DNA of 64,000 nt from Sitta carolinensis (taxonomy: Eukaryota; Chordata; Aves; Passeriformes; Sittidae), in NCBI GenBank assembly GCA_032173965.1, contig CM063284.1, positions 64,354,863 to 64,418,862 of the forward strand. Direction: 5' to 3'. The position numbers and the translations under genes were made by a program. Under the pieces are notes generated by a model, which saw only the letters and a list, made by a program, of their open reading frames with translations, made no database searches and had not been told where the DNA came from. This document shows positions 25,501 to 41,560 of this stretch, one piece after another (the stretch's first letter is position 1; every line of letters starts with the position of its first letter).

Positions 25501-27382
25501 ATTGAGCACTTCCATGTCTTCCCAAACTCATTACTGAGAGACAACATCAGAACACAGAATACTTTCTGCAGAGTGGATGTTATATCAAAAATAGGAACGC
25601 TTATCAATTAATTACAGTTGAAGTCAGCTATCTACGCAGAGCTCATCTTTTTATGTAATGCAGATTAGCAAGCTACATAGGGTTAAAAAGCTATCCCTTA
25701 CAACAAATGCACACATCTGACACCTATCCGTTTGCCTATTTACCGTTTCTTCACCAATATACTACTTGTTAATTTGATTGATGTATTTATTTTGCAGCAT
25801 CCATGCTCTGGGCTGAATCCCACAGATATCCCCCCAAGCACATGTTTGCTTTGCCCCATTGTTTAAATAAACCTACTAGAAAACACACACAGGTAAAAGA
25901 CAATAGAATAATCAGAAAACCATCTAATCTAATTATTTTGAATTCATCTGTTTTATCAGCATCTACACAGTATCACCACGTGCAGGATATTGCAATTTCA
26001 GTGTTACTCAGTTGTGCACGCAAGAACTTTCAAAATTTTCGCTGCAAGTGCAGTGATTCTTTGGATGAAGCATCACCCTGCCTGCTTTACAAGGACAACA
26101 CTGCTGATCAGCGTGCTATACAAAGGATTACGTATAATACTTCCCAAATAATAAAAACTAATTGAGCAACAATTTATGCGCAACACACCCTCAATTTTGC
26201 ATATAGTATTTAGTCTCCTGGCTTATATTACCGATTTAATAACGTCAAAACTTTGGTTTTACAATCAATTTCAGGTTCATAAATACGCGTGAAAGGCATT
26301 TCCAGAGCACTGTCTCCAGGCATCCTGAAATTCCCTGACAAATAGGAGCTGGGAAGAATCTTAGCTTCTACTCCCTGCAGCCACTCTAAATGGCACAGGA
26401 TCTTCGTACTGCAATTTACAAATTGCTTTTTTCTGTTATCCATCTATTCTGGCCTACAATACAAAGGAGAACAAATGCCTTATGAATTATATTCCACTTG
26501 CACTGCACCAGCAAGACACTGAAGAAACCTAAGGGTTGAGCAGTCAGCACCCTACCAAAAAAAAAAACAAAAACAAACAAACAAACAACAAAAAAACAAC
26601 AAAAAAAAAAACACAAAGAAAAAAGAAAAAAAAATCTCACCACCAAAAAATAAAAAACAACAACCAAAAACCAAAATACCAAAACAAAAACAACAACCCG
26701 CTGACAATGGAAGATGCCTAACTACCCATCACCCTCAAAGACTCAACAGCAACCTGGAATTTGTAAAGAAAAGCAAATATCGGAAGCGATGCACTTAAAT
26801 CTGACGAGTAACTCTAACTTGATAACCCAGCTAAAATCAATTTAACCACGATTTAACAGGGCATCCCGCAGAGTGGGAGCCAGCCCGCTGCGGCCGCGAG
26901 GAGAGGGAATGCGCCCTTCCCAGCCGCCTTCTCCTTCTCCCGCCTTTGCTCCTGCCTAGCAGGGGACAGGCGGGAGACAAAGGGGAGGCAAGAATCCCCC
27001 CCGCAGCCCCGGCGGTGCCGAGAGGGCTGAGCGCCCGGAAATCCCACAATCCCCGCGGCCCCGGCGGGAAACCCTCCCCTCCTCCCTTCCCGCGGGCCGC
27101 TCCACCGGGAAACCCCGGCCCGAAGCCGCGCACGTGGAGAGCGGGGCGGGTGGCGGCAGGTGGCGGAGGGAAGAGGCGGCTCTGCTGGGTCGGGCCTCCG
27201 GGGCGCCTCCTCCCGCCGCTGAGGGGAGCGCCGGGGGAAGAAGCGGGGTAGGAGAGGAAGGGGTTCCCGGGGCTGACCCGCGACCTCACCTGCTGCTTGC
27301 CTCTCGCGTAGGGCGGCTTCGCGGCTCCCAGGTGGTGCCGTCGGGTCCGGATCTTGCCGCCGCCGCCGCCACCCGAGGCCAT
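1252..27382 (-). CDS. NUP153: NUP153, nuclear pore complex protein Nup153 (5' part, exons 1-3)
   Basis: Nup153 is an FG nucleoporin of the nuclear basket. It is needed for basket assembly, mRNA export and import-receptor docking. The three exons seen are 27290-27382 (31 codons from ATG), 3712-3928 (217 nt) and 1252-1500 (249 nt), joined in phases 0 and 1. The protein starts with a glycine run followed by KIRTRR. Exon 2 carries the signature [18 protein letters not shown], and exon 3 carries [14 protein letters not shown] and the [18 protein letters not shown] block. These match the conserved N-terminal pore-targeting region of vertebrate Nup153. Donors read CAG|GTGAGG, GAAG|GTATG and AAAG|GTAAC; acceptors end in AAG and TAG. 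The zinc fingers and FG repeats would lie off the left edge. Intron 1 is about 23.4 kb and contains a provirus in opposite orientation. Confidence 0.95.
1501..3711 (-). other. NUP153 intron 2
   Basis: AT-rich intronic sequence without a recognisable gene. At 3504-3612 the plus strand is strongly G/T-rich with several GGG and GGGG runs; see findings. Confidence 0.7.
3712..3928 (-). CDS. NUP153: NUP153 coding exon 2
   Basis: The exon begins after a T-rich tract ending CAAG and reads [18 protein letters not shown], then an acidic Asn/Glu-rich linker, and ends [14 protein letters not shown] with one base left over before GTATG. The motif from SRVTESV to the tryptophan is the most conserved part of the Nup153 N-terminus. 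Phase 0 in, phase 1 out. Confidence 0.95.
3929..7429 (-). other. NUP153 intron 1, 3' part
   Basis: AT-rich intron. A short (CA)n tract lies at about 6357-6373. A frame open for 168 codons on the plus strand (4687-5190), also partly open on the minus strand, has no recognisable domain. Nothing else could be assigned. Confidence 0.6.
7430..7502 (-). mobile_element. CR1 LINE 3'-end fragment
   Basis: The stretch beginning with ATCATGGAAT and continuing through AAGGCTGGAAAAGACCTCTT to GTCCAAC resembles the reverse complement of a CR1 3' end. The fragment is only about 70 bp and diverged. Confidence 0.55.
7503..7985. repeat. degenerate ~21-bp minisatellite
   Basis: About twenty diverged units with a recurring core of the form CCAAAGCCTCATTTGGAAGGC. 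Examples are CCAAGTCTGATTTGGAAGGC and CCAAAGCCTCATTTG near 7610-7645, CCAAAAACCCATTTC (twice, at about 7788 and 7901) and CCAAAGCCCTATTCTC near 7969. Spacing is mostly 20-22 bp with some longer gaps. It sits exactly between two CR1 3'-end-like sequences. Confidence 0.75.
7986..8905 (-). mobile_element. CR1 LINE fragment (reverse orientation)
   Basis: Starts with TCATGGAATCATTAAGGTTG, the reverse complement of a CR1 3' UTR. It runs through CR1 reverse-transcriptase-encoding sequence read on the minus strand: [17 protein letters not shown] and [11 protein letters not shown] near 8490-8600 carry the FIDD and FADDTKL motifs. Internal gaps, frameshifts and stops make it dead. It lies in NUP153 intron 1. 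Confidence 0.9.
8906..13170 (-). other. NUP153 intron 1, segment between CR1 fragments
   Basis: AT-rich sequence without a recognised gene. It contains a perfect 13-bp hairpin at 12363-12393 followed by an AT-rich palindromic cluster to about 12480; both are listed separately. Confidence 0.6.
12363..12480. repeat. perfect hairpin plus AT-rich palindrome cluster
   Basis: At 12363-12375 the arm TTTTTTTAGTGAC is the exact reverse complement of 12381-12393 around a 5-nt loop. About 10 bp further on, the phrase ACAAATCTGTATATATTC occurs at about 12400 and again at about 12450. These direct repeats flank CTGTATATATACAG, a perfect palindrome. Confidence 0.85.
13171..13868 (-). mobile_element. CR1 LINE fragment (reverse orientation)
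   Basis: Begins with a doubled GTTCATAG octamer, the CR1 3'-terminal repeat seen in reverse. It continues with the typical GGGTTAGAAGGGACCTTTAG and CATCTAGTTC, and extends through the 3' UTR into degraded ORF2 sequence ending near CCAAGCCAAGTGCAG. Confidence 0.93.
13869..14385 (-). other. NUP153 intron 1 between a CR1 and the provirus
   Basis: About 500 bp of unassigned intronic sequence. The last six bases before the 5' LTR (14380-14385, GCTGGC) are a tentative half of a target-site duplication. Confidence 0.5.
14386..14713 (+). repeat. 5' LTR of the class II provirus
   Basis: About 328 bp, starting TGTAGTCTGGCTTCAGG. It has a TATA-like element at 14625-14631 and a polyadenylation signal AATAAA at 14647-14652. 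The right end is set by alignment to the 3' LTR and by the adjacent primer-binding-like TGG at 14716; it may be off by a few bases. Confidence 0.9.
14716..14733 (+). promoter_or_regulatory. putative primer binding site
   Basis: TGGTGACCGCCAAGGTGA begins two bases after the inferred LTR end. This is the normal position, and the leading TGG pairs with a tRNA 3' CCA. The tRNA species cannot be named with confidence. Confidence 0.55.
14790..17566 (+). pseudogene. ERV gag remnant (matrix-like, capsid, nucleocapsid)
   Basis: Gag encodes the retroviral structural polyprotein. The matrix-like part (about 14790-15137) is open in one frame without an obvious ATG, and a second short frame follows at 15124-15318. 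From 15683 to the stop at 17566 one frame is open for about 628 codons. It contains a Pro/Gly-rich linker (15.7-16.3 kb, very GC-rich), then a capsid region with [11 protein letters not shown] and [10 protein letters not shown] (about 16790-16880). It also has a major-homology-like [16 protein letters not shown] near 17105 and a single CCHC knuckle, [14 protein letters not shown], at 17438-17479 (C-x2-C-x4-H-x4-C). Breaks lie in the 5' third, so it is called a remnant, but the 3' two thirds are intact. Betaretroviral gags often have two knuckles; only one is seen here. Confidence 0.85.
17567..18350 (+). pseudogene. ERV dUTPase and protease remnant
   Basis: The frame at 17844-17876 reads [11 protein letters not shown], the conserved dUTPase active-site-region motif. 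At 18123-18149 RGLLDTGAD contains the retroviral aspartic protease DTG(A) catalytic motif, and a later GRD-type C-terminus is near 18337. The frame is broken: a stop lies after the VTV segment near 18300 and several stops lie between the two domains. The segment at 17730-17815 repeats a phrase of about 20 bp, GTGGAGTGACCTCCCTCATG, twice. Pro with an N-terminal dUTPase is characteristic of betaretrovirus-like elements. Confidence 0.8.
18420..19580 (+). pseudogene. ERV reverse transcriptase remnant
   Basis: RT begins near 18460 ([12 protein letters not shown]) and shifts frame at about 18500 to continue as LLQDL and [16 protein letters not shown]. It then shows [27 protein letters not shown] and the polymerase box YMDD at 18846-18857. 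A second frameshift near 18970 leads into the thumb/connection region ([16 protein letters not shown] and [17 protein letters not shown], to about 19255), after which more stops occur. It is inactive as read. The catalytic YMDD itself is preserved. Confidence 0.88.
19581..20060 (+). pseudogene. ERV RNase H remnant
   Basis: [27 protein letters not shown] and [14 protein letters not shown] supply the first Asp, the Glu and the second Asp of the retroviral RNase H catalytic set. A stop follows at about 19873 and the remainder is frameshifted ([16 protein letters not shown] near 20000). It lies between the RT and integrase remnants. Confidence 0.85.
20061..21027 (+). pseudogene. ERV integrase remnant
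   Basis: The N-terminal zinc-binding region is seen as HEFFHQNMH with CDDCHK (about 20094-20200). The core has WQTDVTQIV with the first catalytic Asp, but the usual Asp in the second position reads Asn ([11 protein letters not shown] near 20435). The Glu position follows a frameshift at about 20500 ([16 protein letters not shown]). The C-terminal part, [11 protein letters not shown] to VPAKCVRPD, is in another frame and ends at a stop by 21027. No env frame follows. Confidence 0.87.
21083..21411 (+). repeat. 3' LTR of the class II provirus
   Basis: About 329 bp starting TGTAGTCTGGCTTCAGG, with a TATA-like element at 21323-21329 and AATAAA at 21345-21350. It is preceded by the short purine run GAAAGGGTGAA, a weak polypurine-tract candidate. 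It aligns with the 5' LTR along its whole length, with the differences clustered near the TATA-upstream part (about 21295-21320). Confidence 0.9.
21590..22275 (-). mobile_element. old CR1-like LINE fragment (reverse orientation)
   Basis: Degraded CR1-type sequence seen in reverse: phrases such as GCCAAAACTAGACACAACACTCCAGATG, then GATGAAGGACTTCACATTTGC, and finally TCCAGGTAAACAACATCCACC follow CR1 3' to 5' order. The minus strand reads [20 protein letters not shown], the typical CR1 NxxKCxVLHLG motif. It is more diverged than the other CR1 copies. Confidence 0.85.
22276..26869 (-). other. NUP153 intron 1, 5' part
   Basis: AT-rich intron without a recognised gene or transposon. It holds an A/C-only low-complexity tract at 26557-26700 and an unassigned 60-codon minus-strand frame at 25011-25217; see findings. 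Confidence 0.6.
26557..26700. repeat. A/C-rich low-complexity tract
   Basis: Nearly pure A and C on the plus strand, with (AAAC)n at about 26567-26588 followed by irregular A-runs. It borders the NUP153 CpG island at about 170 bp distance. Confidence 0.9.
27290..27382 (-). CDS. NUP153: NUP153 coding exon 1
   Basis: ATG at 27382-27380 opens a 31-codon stretch: [10 protein letters not shown], then [10 protein letters not shown], ending GKQQ at a CAG|GTGAGG donor. The exon ends in phase 0. It lies in the middle of a CpG island, as expected for the first exon of a housekeeping gene. The glycine run is shorter than in the human protein. Confidence 0.93.
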
Positions 27383-27635
27383 GATGCGATCCGGCCCGCC
27401 GCCGCCGGCGGCCTCGTCCTCGTCCTCCTCCTGGTGCGGCCGCTGTTCTCCGCCGCGGCCCGGCAGCGCTGTCTCTGTCACCGTCCCCGCGGGGACGCGC
27501 CCGGCCCGGCCTGGCCTGGCCCGGCCTCTCTCCCCCGCGCCGCTCCCGCCCGCCACGCGCCGCGCGCGGCCTTCGGTGCGCGCGCGGGGGGCTCCTCCGC
27601 GGCCTCCGCCCCGCCCCTCCCCGCGCGCGCGCTCG

Positions 27636-27690
27636 CGCGTCTCTCCCTCTCGCGCGTCTCTCCCTCTCACGCGTCTCTCCCTTCCCCGCG
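27636..27690. repeat. short CpG-bearing tandem repeat in the NUP153 upstream region
   Basis: About three imperfect copies of a 17-bp unit of the form GCGCGTCTCTCCCTCTC sit roughly 260 bp upstream of the NUP153 start codon. The third copy has CACGCG in place of CGCGCG. Confidence 0.7.
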
Positions 27691-28137
27691 TTCCCTCCGC
27701 GATCCCTCCGCCCGCCGCTCCTCGCTCGCGCTCTCCCGCCCGGCGGCGGCGCCCCGCGCGCTGTCCGCCCGCCCGCCCGCGGCCCGAGCCGCCGCCGCCG
27801 CACCCCCTGCCCCGCCGACCAACCACACGGCGGCCGCCCCGGGCCGCGCGCGCGTCACCAGCCCGCGCTGGCGCGTCACAGAAGCGGCGCCGGGCGGACG
27901 GCCCGGCAGCCCCCGCGCGTGCGCACCGCCTCCGCACCGAGGGCAGCGGGAGGGGCCGGGCCGGGCCGGCTGCGCGGGAAAAGCGCTCGTTGGGATCTGC
28001 TGAGACCCGCAAAGGGACGTGGCGGCGGAAATGTCCGCCCCATTTAGCCGCTTAGGGACGCCTTGGGGGCCGAGAGCGGAGGTTCGTGCCGGGGTCCCGC
28101 CTTCTGCTCTCCTCTCCTCCCGCGGCGTTTCACGGAG

Positions 28138-28430
28138 TGAATGGCTCAGGTTGAAAGGGACCACAGTGAGTTATCTGGGCTAACCTTGCTCATGGCACAG
28201 GATTACATCCAGACAGTTCCTAATTTTCTGCAGTAAGGGAAGTCCCCACAACCTCTGTGGGCGCCCTGTTCCAGTCCGCGGTCATTAGCACAGTAAAGAA
28301 CTTTTTTCCTCGTATTTAGGTGGAATTTCCTATGCATCGCTTTCTGCCCGCTGCCTCTTGACCTGCGGCTTGGCACCACCGTGCAGACCCTGGCTCCGTC
28401 CTCCTGACACTGGCCCCGGGGACAGAACTT
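28138..28430 (-). mobile_element. CR1 LINE 3'-end fragment
   Basis: GGTTGAAAGGGACCACAGTG near the start, then CCACAACCTCTGTGGGC, GTAAAGAACTTTTTTCCTCG and CTGCCTCTTGACCTGCGGCT, follow the CR1 3' UTR in reverse. It lies immediately upstream of the NUP153 promoter island. The right boundary is approximate. Confidence 0.85.
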
Positions 28431-31400
28431 ATCCACGCTGAACCTCCCCAAGGGACAGCGTAAGGCCGATGTTCACTTGTCCCGGACGAGGAAGAGCGTG
28501 GAGAACGCGGCAGGAAAGACGGCACCGGAAGGTCGACGGTGCTCCCTCAGGCTGCCACTAGCGACTTGGTTTGTGTAAGCAAGAGAAACAGCAGGTGCAG
28601 GTCTTTCATCTCTCAGTCTTGGCATATGGAAATGAGGTAGGGGGAAAAAGCTTCAACACGGCTTTTACTTCCTTAAAACGAGGAATAGTATTCCTATTAC
28701 AAAGTTAAAATACCTAAAAATGTGGGGGGGTTTATTCTACTGAAAGTAAAGAGAAAAAAAAACTATGGGTTCACGTTTTATTTTTAGCGTCAACTTCCTG
28801 TGGGAAGGATGGAGCTAGGCAGTGCAGAAAATCACAAGCACCTTCCCTATGTGCAAGTCAGTAAAAATGTTACTCAGGACAGAGCCCTGATGCGCCACAC
28901 ACCCCTTCTCTCGAAAAGAAAAAAAAAAAAAAACAAAATAAACCCCAAATAAACAAAAAAAAAAAAAAAAAAAAAAAAACACAAAGCAAAAAAAAAAAAA
29001 AAACTTTATCCAGCACAGACTTACGAAAGGGTTTGTGGAAATGGGAGAGGTGTGGGGGGAATTACAGGGAGCTCAAACAAGGGTGATTCTGAAACCATGC
29101 AGAAATATTAACAGGCAGCAGCTACAGAGGAACAGCTGTAAGAAGAAATGGTTCTGGGGAATTTTGTGCTGCCTCATCCTGGCTTTATTTGAACTTCATT
29201 GGGATCTTCACAGCTCTCCTCTATGATTCAACTCCTCAATATCTGTCCCATTTTCATTCTCTACATGAGATAACCATTATCCAATACCCAGCAGGGTGGA
29301 ATTAATTTCCAGATATTTCTCCTCATAAACTACACTCTTACTCTCCTGCTCACAATTGTGAATTCAATTTTACATGCAGGGGGATGACTTGTAATGATAA
29401 ATGATTCCTATTCTGGAACATGCATGTTTGAAGTCACCAGCAAGAGCCACCTCATTTTGTGTAAACAGCTGGTGACTAATTTTAGGATGATGGTCTGCTT
29501 CTAGAATGGGCATGTCAAGATCTACATCAATTATCAAAACACAAAATATAGTATTTTAGCCTGGATTTGTAACTCATTTTGTCCAGGAACCAATTACCAT
29601 GCTACCTTTCAGCTTAAGGGGAGAGGAAGGAAGGCTAGCATAATGTGTTTCCATTTTGGGAAGAGCTAGATTTACAAAGGGATGGAAACTGTGCCCGTTG
29701 GTAACAGACATTCATTAGTAACAATGCTGGCTTCTAAAATGGAACCTGTGTGGGGAACTGACTAAAATAATTCCTGTACTGGTCATGCAGGAACTGGACA
29801 AATTTAAAACAAGTGTCCCTCTTTATACTTGTTAGGAATATTAAGGTAAGCTGTAAACACGATTTTCTCTTCCACGCATGTGTCAAATGCAGCTACACTA
29901 CATTTGCTCTGTAAATTCAAGTGCTGCTTTATTTACTTATTTAGAACAATTTCCATATGGTGACATACCTTTAAAGAAACTCATGACTCAGAAATACTTG
30001 TTGATGTAGTCAAACAACGTCTATTGACATGAGTCACTGAAGTTAAATAAATGTCATTAAAAATGAGACAAAACAAAAGGCAAATATATATATATCTCCA
30101 GCAGAATGATAGTGATCATCAACCATTTGATCAATCTTCCCTGTGAGTTATATCTGCAAGTTACTTTGAGGTAGCGCTAGAAAGAAGCTGTTGGTCCAAG
30201 AGCATCCCTGCAAAAAGAAACATTCACGGCTTAAGTACCATTTAACCTTTTTGAACACTTTTCAGTCTTCACCAGTTTTTAGCCTGTTTCTTTCTCCCTG
30301 TTCACTGACTGCAGGATCATTAGCCCCTCAAACCATGGTACTAAAGCTTTTCTGTTCAGAAAAGTGGATAACAAAAACATTACTTTTCTTCAAGAAATAA
30401 GTGGGGTTTAGGTAAAGGCACTATCTATCACAGCTAGGTACAATGAAGAGTTTGTAAAACTAATACTACATATTCTTCAAAAAATACCCTTCATCAGACT
30501 TAAAAAAAACCCCACAACATTTCAGCTGGGTAAAACAGACAAAACAACCAAAGTAAAATAGCGTGGTGTTGAAAACATTGCTCCCAATACCTTTTTTTTA
30601 ATGTTTCTACTGCAATCAGCTCTTTGTAGAACTGAGAGCAGGCATCTGTATGATAGATATGTTCAGGTCTTTGTGTAAGCTTGCTAATGCAGGCAGTAGT
30701 TGGACTAGCACTGGAAGTTTCCTCAGTTAAAAGTCTCAGCAATGAATGCAAGCAGATCTGATGCACTTTTTCCCAAAGTAGTGCTTACACCAATACTGAA
30801 AAGTTTTTTCAGTGTGCCCTTACAGAAAAGAATATATGCTGCACACAATATCTTGATCTTGAATATCTTGATATGCACTCCTAACTGGTAAGCAACATAG
30901 ACTAGAAACTCTCAGGAGACACAAAACAAAGTCAGAGAGCTATTTAAAACAGTACCACACAGGCTGCAACCAGCAGAGTCCCTTCTTCACCCCACTTTTC
31001 TGTGCTGACTAAAGAAAATATATTCCCCAACATTTCTCGGGTTTGCAGAACTAATGACCCAAACAACCTCTTTCACTGCATTTCATAAGCAGTATTTTCA
31101 CTATACGGGTACTTTACAGGCCAGAACACAAGGTGCATGCCTGAAAAGTCTCTAATGCAGAGTGTGGAGACCTTGCTAACATGTAAAATCTGCATGAATA
31201 TGGTGACTAAAAACTCTCACTTTGAGGTTTATGTGCTGTGGTGATACAGTGCTGATCTACGCAAATCACACAACTACATGGATTATTATACTCCTTATTA
31301 CATAATTCACACATGGAACAACCTCCCAAAAGCTAAAAAAATCAGTGAATGCTCTATAGGATTTCTACCAAGCCAACATGCACCCTTAGCATCTGATAAT

Positions 31401-33125
31401 ACTTGCTGCAGCTTAAGTATGGTGTTAGGTAACACTATGCAAAGCGGGATATGCACTTCAAAGCAGGAAGCTTCCAGGTCTGTGCCTGAGTTATAATCTT
31501 CCAGCTTGTGATGACGGTGCTTGCTAGATACAAAATCCTTTGCCTAGCAACTGGTCTGTACTACCAAGCTCAGGCACCAGAGCTGTGCACTACAACTGAA
31601 GTGACATCAAATCCACATGGTTTTGAAAGTTTAACATTCAAGGAGCCTGCACCTACTATCTTGAGTTTCCACCCTTCTGCAAACCTGTGAAACAATTCTC
31701 TACAGGCACACAAGTAATTCCCTTAGCCATCCAGAGTTTACTTGCTTCATTTATTCCACTTTCTGTCACACTCCCATTAATAATCTCCCTATTATGACCC
31801 TTTAAAGACTGACAAGTTCGCACTAGGTTAACATTCACCTACAAAATCCCAATTTTCAGCCACTTTGCAACTAGTTCTCTCCAAAGCAGGGAAACAGTTT
31901 CTAAGACTGTGACAATAATGGCCCTGCCTAAATAAGGGGGTTTTGTTTTCTCTCCTTCTACATACACAATGCACAAAATCCAGGAAGAATGAGGTTCCCA
32001 TATCACACCAAAAAACCTTTCTAGTTTAGAGGATTCTGCATTTCATGAGTAGGACTTAAAAAAAAAATCCCAGCTAAAATTAAACTGCAAAACAATGAAG
32101 ATGATTCTAGTGAGCAAGTAGAAGGGGACGGCTTTGCCAAGTCATCACTCTGCAATGCAGTACTAGTTTCACATTTAAGAACAGCATATAGGCTATGACC
32201 ACCACTTTAAGTAATTAAGTTGTTAAACAAAAAAAAAACTGCCATCCTGGCAATTATGGTTTAGACTGCCCCCAAAACACACATCAGTACCAAAATGCCT
32301 TGAGTGGCTTTAGTAGCTTTCACATATATTAGCTATATGATAATCTCTGCCTTTTTCTCTTCATTAAGTATTCTTTTGTTTCCTGCCTGAATTTATTTTA
32401 TTATGTACATTAAGTAGTAACAGGAGCTTAAAATATCCCTAGGACTGGAAAGTACTTTATACCCTTTCAGATAAGAACAGTTTAGAGGAAGCCACTCAGA
32501 AGTTGCTATCTTAAAGCAGAACTTTCTTCATTGCCATCTCCCCTAACTGCTTTTGACTTGAATACTGAGAACTGTCATCCTACTAAAATGTTATAAACCT
32601 TCTCACTATGAAACATCTGAGCATGAAGATGGAACAAGTAACAGATGTTTAGGACAGGGTACAACTTAGTCGAGGAGGATACTGGGGTATTTTAATTCCT
32701 AATGAGATTTTCTTCCTCCTTTAAACCACAGGGTTTTCTCCAAGAATTTTTACGTGTAAGAACAGGTATTATATTACACCAGTTTCTTTGCTGTGAAGGG
32801 TCACATGAGAAGAATAACAAGAAGGGCAAAAATAAAACTACCAGTAGGTATCATCCTTAATCTTTGGAAGTCTGCAGCTACAGCAGCTCAAAGTTTACCC
32901 TTCTGTATGTTAACAGCGTACAGCATGTTAAGATTAAGAGCTTGTAAGATTGCGTAGGTATATATTGGAAGATATGTTAGAGCTAGTTCTTGCTAGTGCT
33001 GATGTTCATAACAAAGACAGGTGAAATACCCCTACTGCCTCCAGCTAAATTCCACAAGCCAGAAGGAGAAGGTGTTTCACATACATAAGCAAAATCCCTT
33101 GCTGGCCAGTTTGCAGAAACAAAAT
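28431..33125. other. intergenic interval between NUP153 and the TRNAU1AP-like gene
   Basis: No gene recognised. An A-homopolymer-rich tract lies at 28915-29003. The remainder is unremarkable AT-rich DNA with only short chance reading frames. In human the two flanking genes are not neighbours, so a rearrangement boundary may lie here. Confidence 0.6.
28915..29003. repeat. poly-A-rich tract
   Basis: Several A-runs of up to about 25 bases separated by short C-containing interruptions, followed directly by unique sequence. It could be a retroposed tail or simple-sequence growth; no source element was recognised upstream. Confidence 0.85.
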
Positions 33126-33131
33126 TTTATT
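33126..33131 (-). terminator. candidate poly(A) signal of the TRNAU1AP-like gene
   Basis: AATAAA on the minus strand, about 235 bp past the stop codon. Confidence 0.55.
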
Positions 33132-33364
33132 TACACAGGCAAGTCTATCTTTAGACCCCACTGAACTCTTTACATTTCTAGAATATTTACATGATTTCAA
33201 GACGGTCCAAGTGATGAACAAAACAAAACAAGATTACAGAAACTGTCAAAAGCATAGCAAAAAAACCCAACCTATCATTGTGCTTTAAAACTCATGATCT
33301 AGAGTAATGTAGAAGAAATGTAATTTTAGCACCTTGGTCATAACGGTCATGCTATATAAGACAC

Positions 33365-39998
<6,634 letters not shown>

Positions 39999-40010
<12 letters not shown>

Positions 40011-40079
40011 GGTTCAAACTGTCTTCTGTCTTTCTCGACCAGTATGACTGCACAGGTTCAATTTATTACACTCCTTCAG
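39999..40079 (-). other. start-codon exon of the TRNAU1AP-like gene
   Basis: An 81-nt exon candidate bounded by a T-rich acceptor ending CAG (40082-40080) and a CCAG|GTAAG donor. It carries 69 nt of 5' UTR and codes for only MASQ. The choice rests on phase agreement with the next exon (GAC TTG ATG at 38825) and the Kozak context. An alternative start is the ATG at 38819, which would shorten the protein by six residues. Confidence 0.65.
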
Positions 40080-41484
40080 CTGAAAAAAATGTGGGGGAGA
40101 AAAAAAAGATGAAGGATTTTATCCTTAATATTAATTACTTCCAAATAAGTTCACCCCACCATATGCTTTGATGTTATTAATTCAGAACTTAATTTTTAAG
40201 TTCTGACTTGTCACTGCTAAAACGATGAAGATAAAAAGAATTAACGGTGAACAGGATTATGATTAGATGTAATCTTCACTATCCTAAACTGTAACTGACC
40301 ACAAAGTTTTCCCACTGTCCAAAGCACTAGAAAATTCTAGAGATGTTTTAAGTCATCTATACCTTATCCTTAATTCTGAAATACTGACATACAATAATCC
40401 AGTAATCTGGAAGAGTCTAAAACAGTTAAAAGCAAGGCAAAAGATACAGACTTCAATATGTTTTGTATAATTTCTCCTGGTTTCTTCCCCTTTTAGCCAA
40501 ATTTAAATTTACTTGTACCAAAAACTATGCAGCTGAAAACCAGCAGTGGTACTTCCTATGTGCTAAATAAAATGAGAAATAAAAACAGGATGAGGGCACA
40601 GTACAAGCAAACATGGTATTGCTCTACATTTTTTCTCTTCCCTCTCTCTTGCCTTTTCCACATACACATTTACCATCATTACCATCAAAGCCAAAACCAG
40701 CAAATAACATTTTACTGCCATCAGTAAACCAGTGAACAGACTTTCCTGAATAGCTATGTAGCTCTGTGGATCCAAGTATTTTTTCCTTAGGCTTTGTCTC
40801 CTAGTCATCTAACAAATATAAGTCAGTGCAAAACGCAACTTCATTTGCAAAGTATTCTGGTATTACTTTCATACACAGGCGTTCTTCACCCCTATCAATT
40901 TTTTACATCTGGTGTTAAGTCCTGTGCAGATACTTGACTGCTGAAGTTCTAGTTCCCATTTCCATGCAATGTTTTACATCTTTGCTGATTACATTCACAG
41001 CCACATAATGCAGCAAACGCAGAGCATCTACAATGCCTTAAAGGCTTGCCTACAGAGCAGCTCAGAGCACCATTTCTGAAAATGGACTAGGCTACCTGAC
41101 ACAGGATAGCCATAAACCATAATTAGAGCATCCACGCACGGTGCTATTCAGAATAACTACGGACTTCATTCCCACAGCCACTGTGAATCCAAGAAAAGAG
41201 TCAAGTACAAACAAGCCCTTAAAATACAGGCCTAAAATACTAGTAAGGTTAGTGTATGCTAAACTGAGTAGGTGCTAACTGAAAGTAATTGTGTTCATCA
41301 TAAAGAATTATCAGCAGCAAATTCTTCCTGTTAAGGGTGGTCATTATTAACGCAAATATCCACTTAACGATGTTCCTCTAACTTTAGGTTTTAATAATAG
41401 GAACTATAAACCCCTCTATGCTCTCAACACTGAAATACTGATTTTTCAACTCAGAGCTGTGCAGTAGCTCTTTTCTAAACTTAC

Positions 41485-41560
41485 CACTTTTCACTCGTGC
41501 AGACCTAATAGAAGATGGCACGCACAACAGAGCACTCTTGTTTCAAGAGGCTATCAGGAG
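41485..41560 (-). other. candidate upstream 5' UTR exon end of the TRNAU1AP-like gene
   Basis: A strong minus-strand donor, AAAAGTG|GTAAGTTT, lies at 41485/41484 between the CpG island and the start-codon exon. Its 5' limit cannot be defined from sequence. Confidence 0.3.

Larger units (their letters stand above)
26870..28080 (-). promoter_or_regulatory. CpG island and promoter of NUP153
   Basis: A sharp base-composition change, from AT-rich flanks to very G+C- and CpG-rich DNA with many CGCG and GGGCGG-like boxes, spans the NUP153 start codon. Upstream of the ATG (27383-28080) there is no evident TATA box, typical of dispersed housekeeping promoters. Long apparent reading frames here on both strands are a by-product of high GC and are not genes. 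Confidence 0.8.

Noticed and set aside
26536..26721. Lys/Asn-rich frame
   Set aside because: It is a translation of the A/C low-complexity tract.
26837..28055. Very long reading frames on both strands across the NUP153 CpG island (up to 391 codons)
   Set aside because: They overlap each other in several frames, are Arg/Pro/Gly/Ala-rich from GC composition, and cover the known NUP153 exon 1. No domain is visible.
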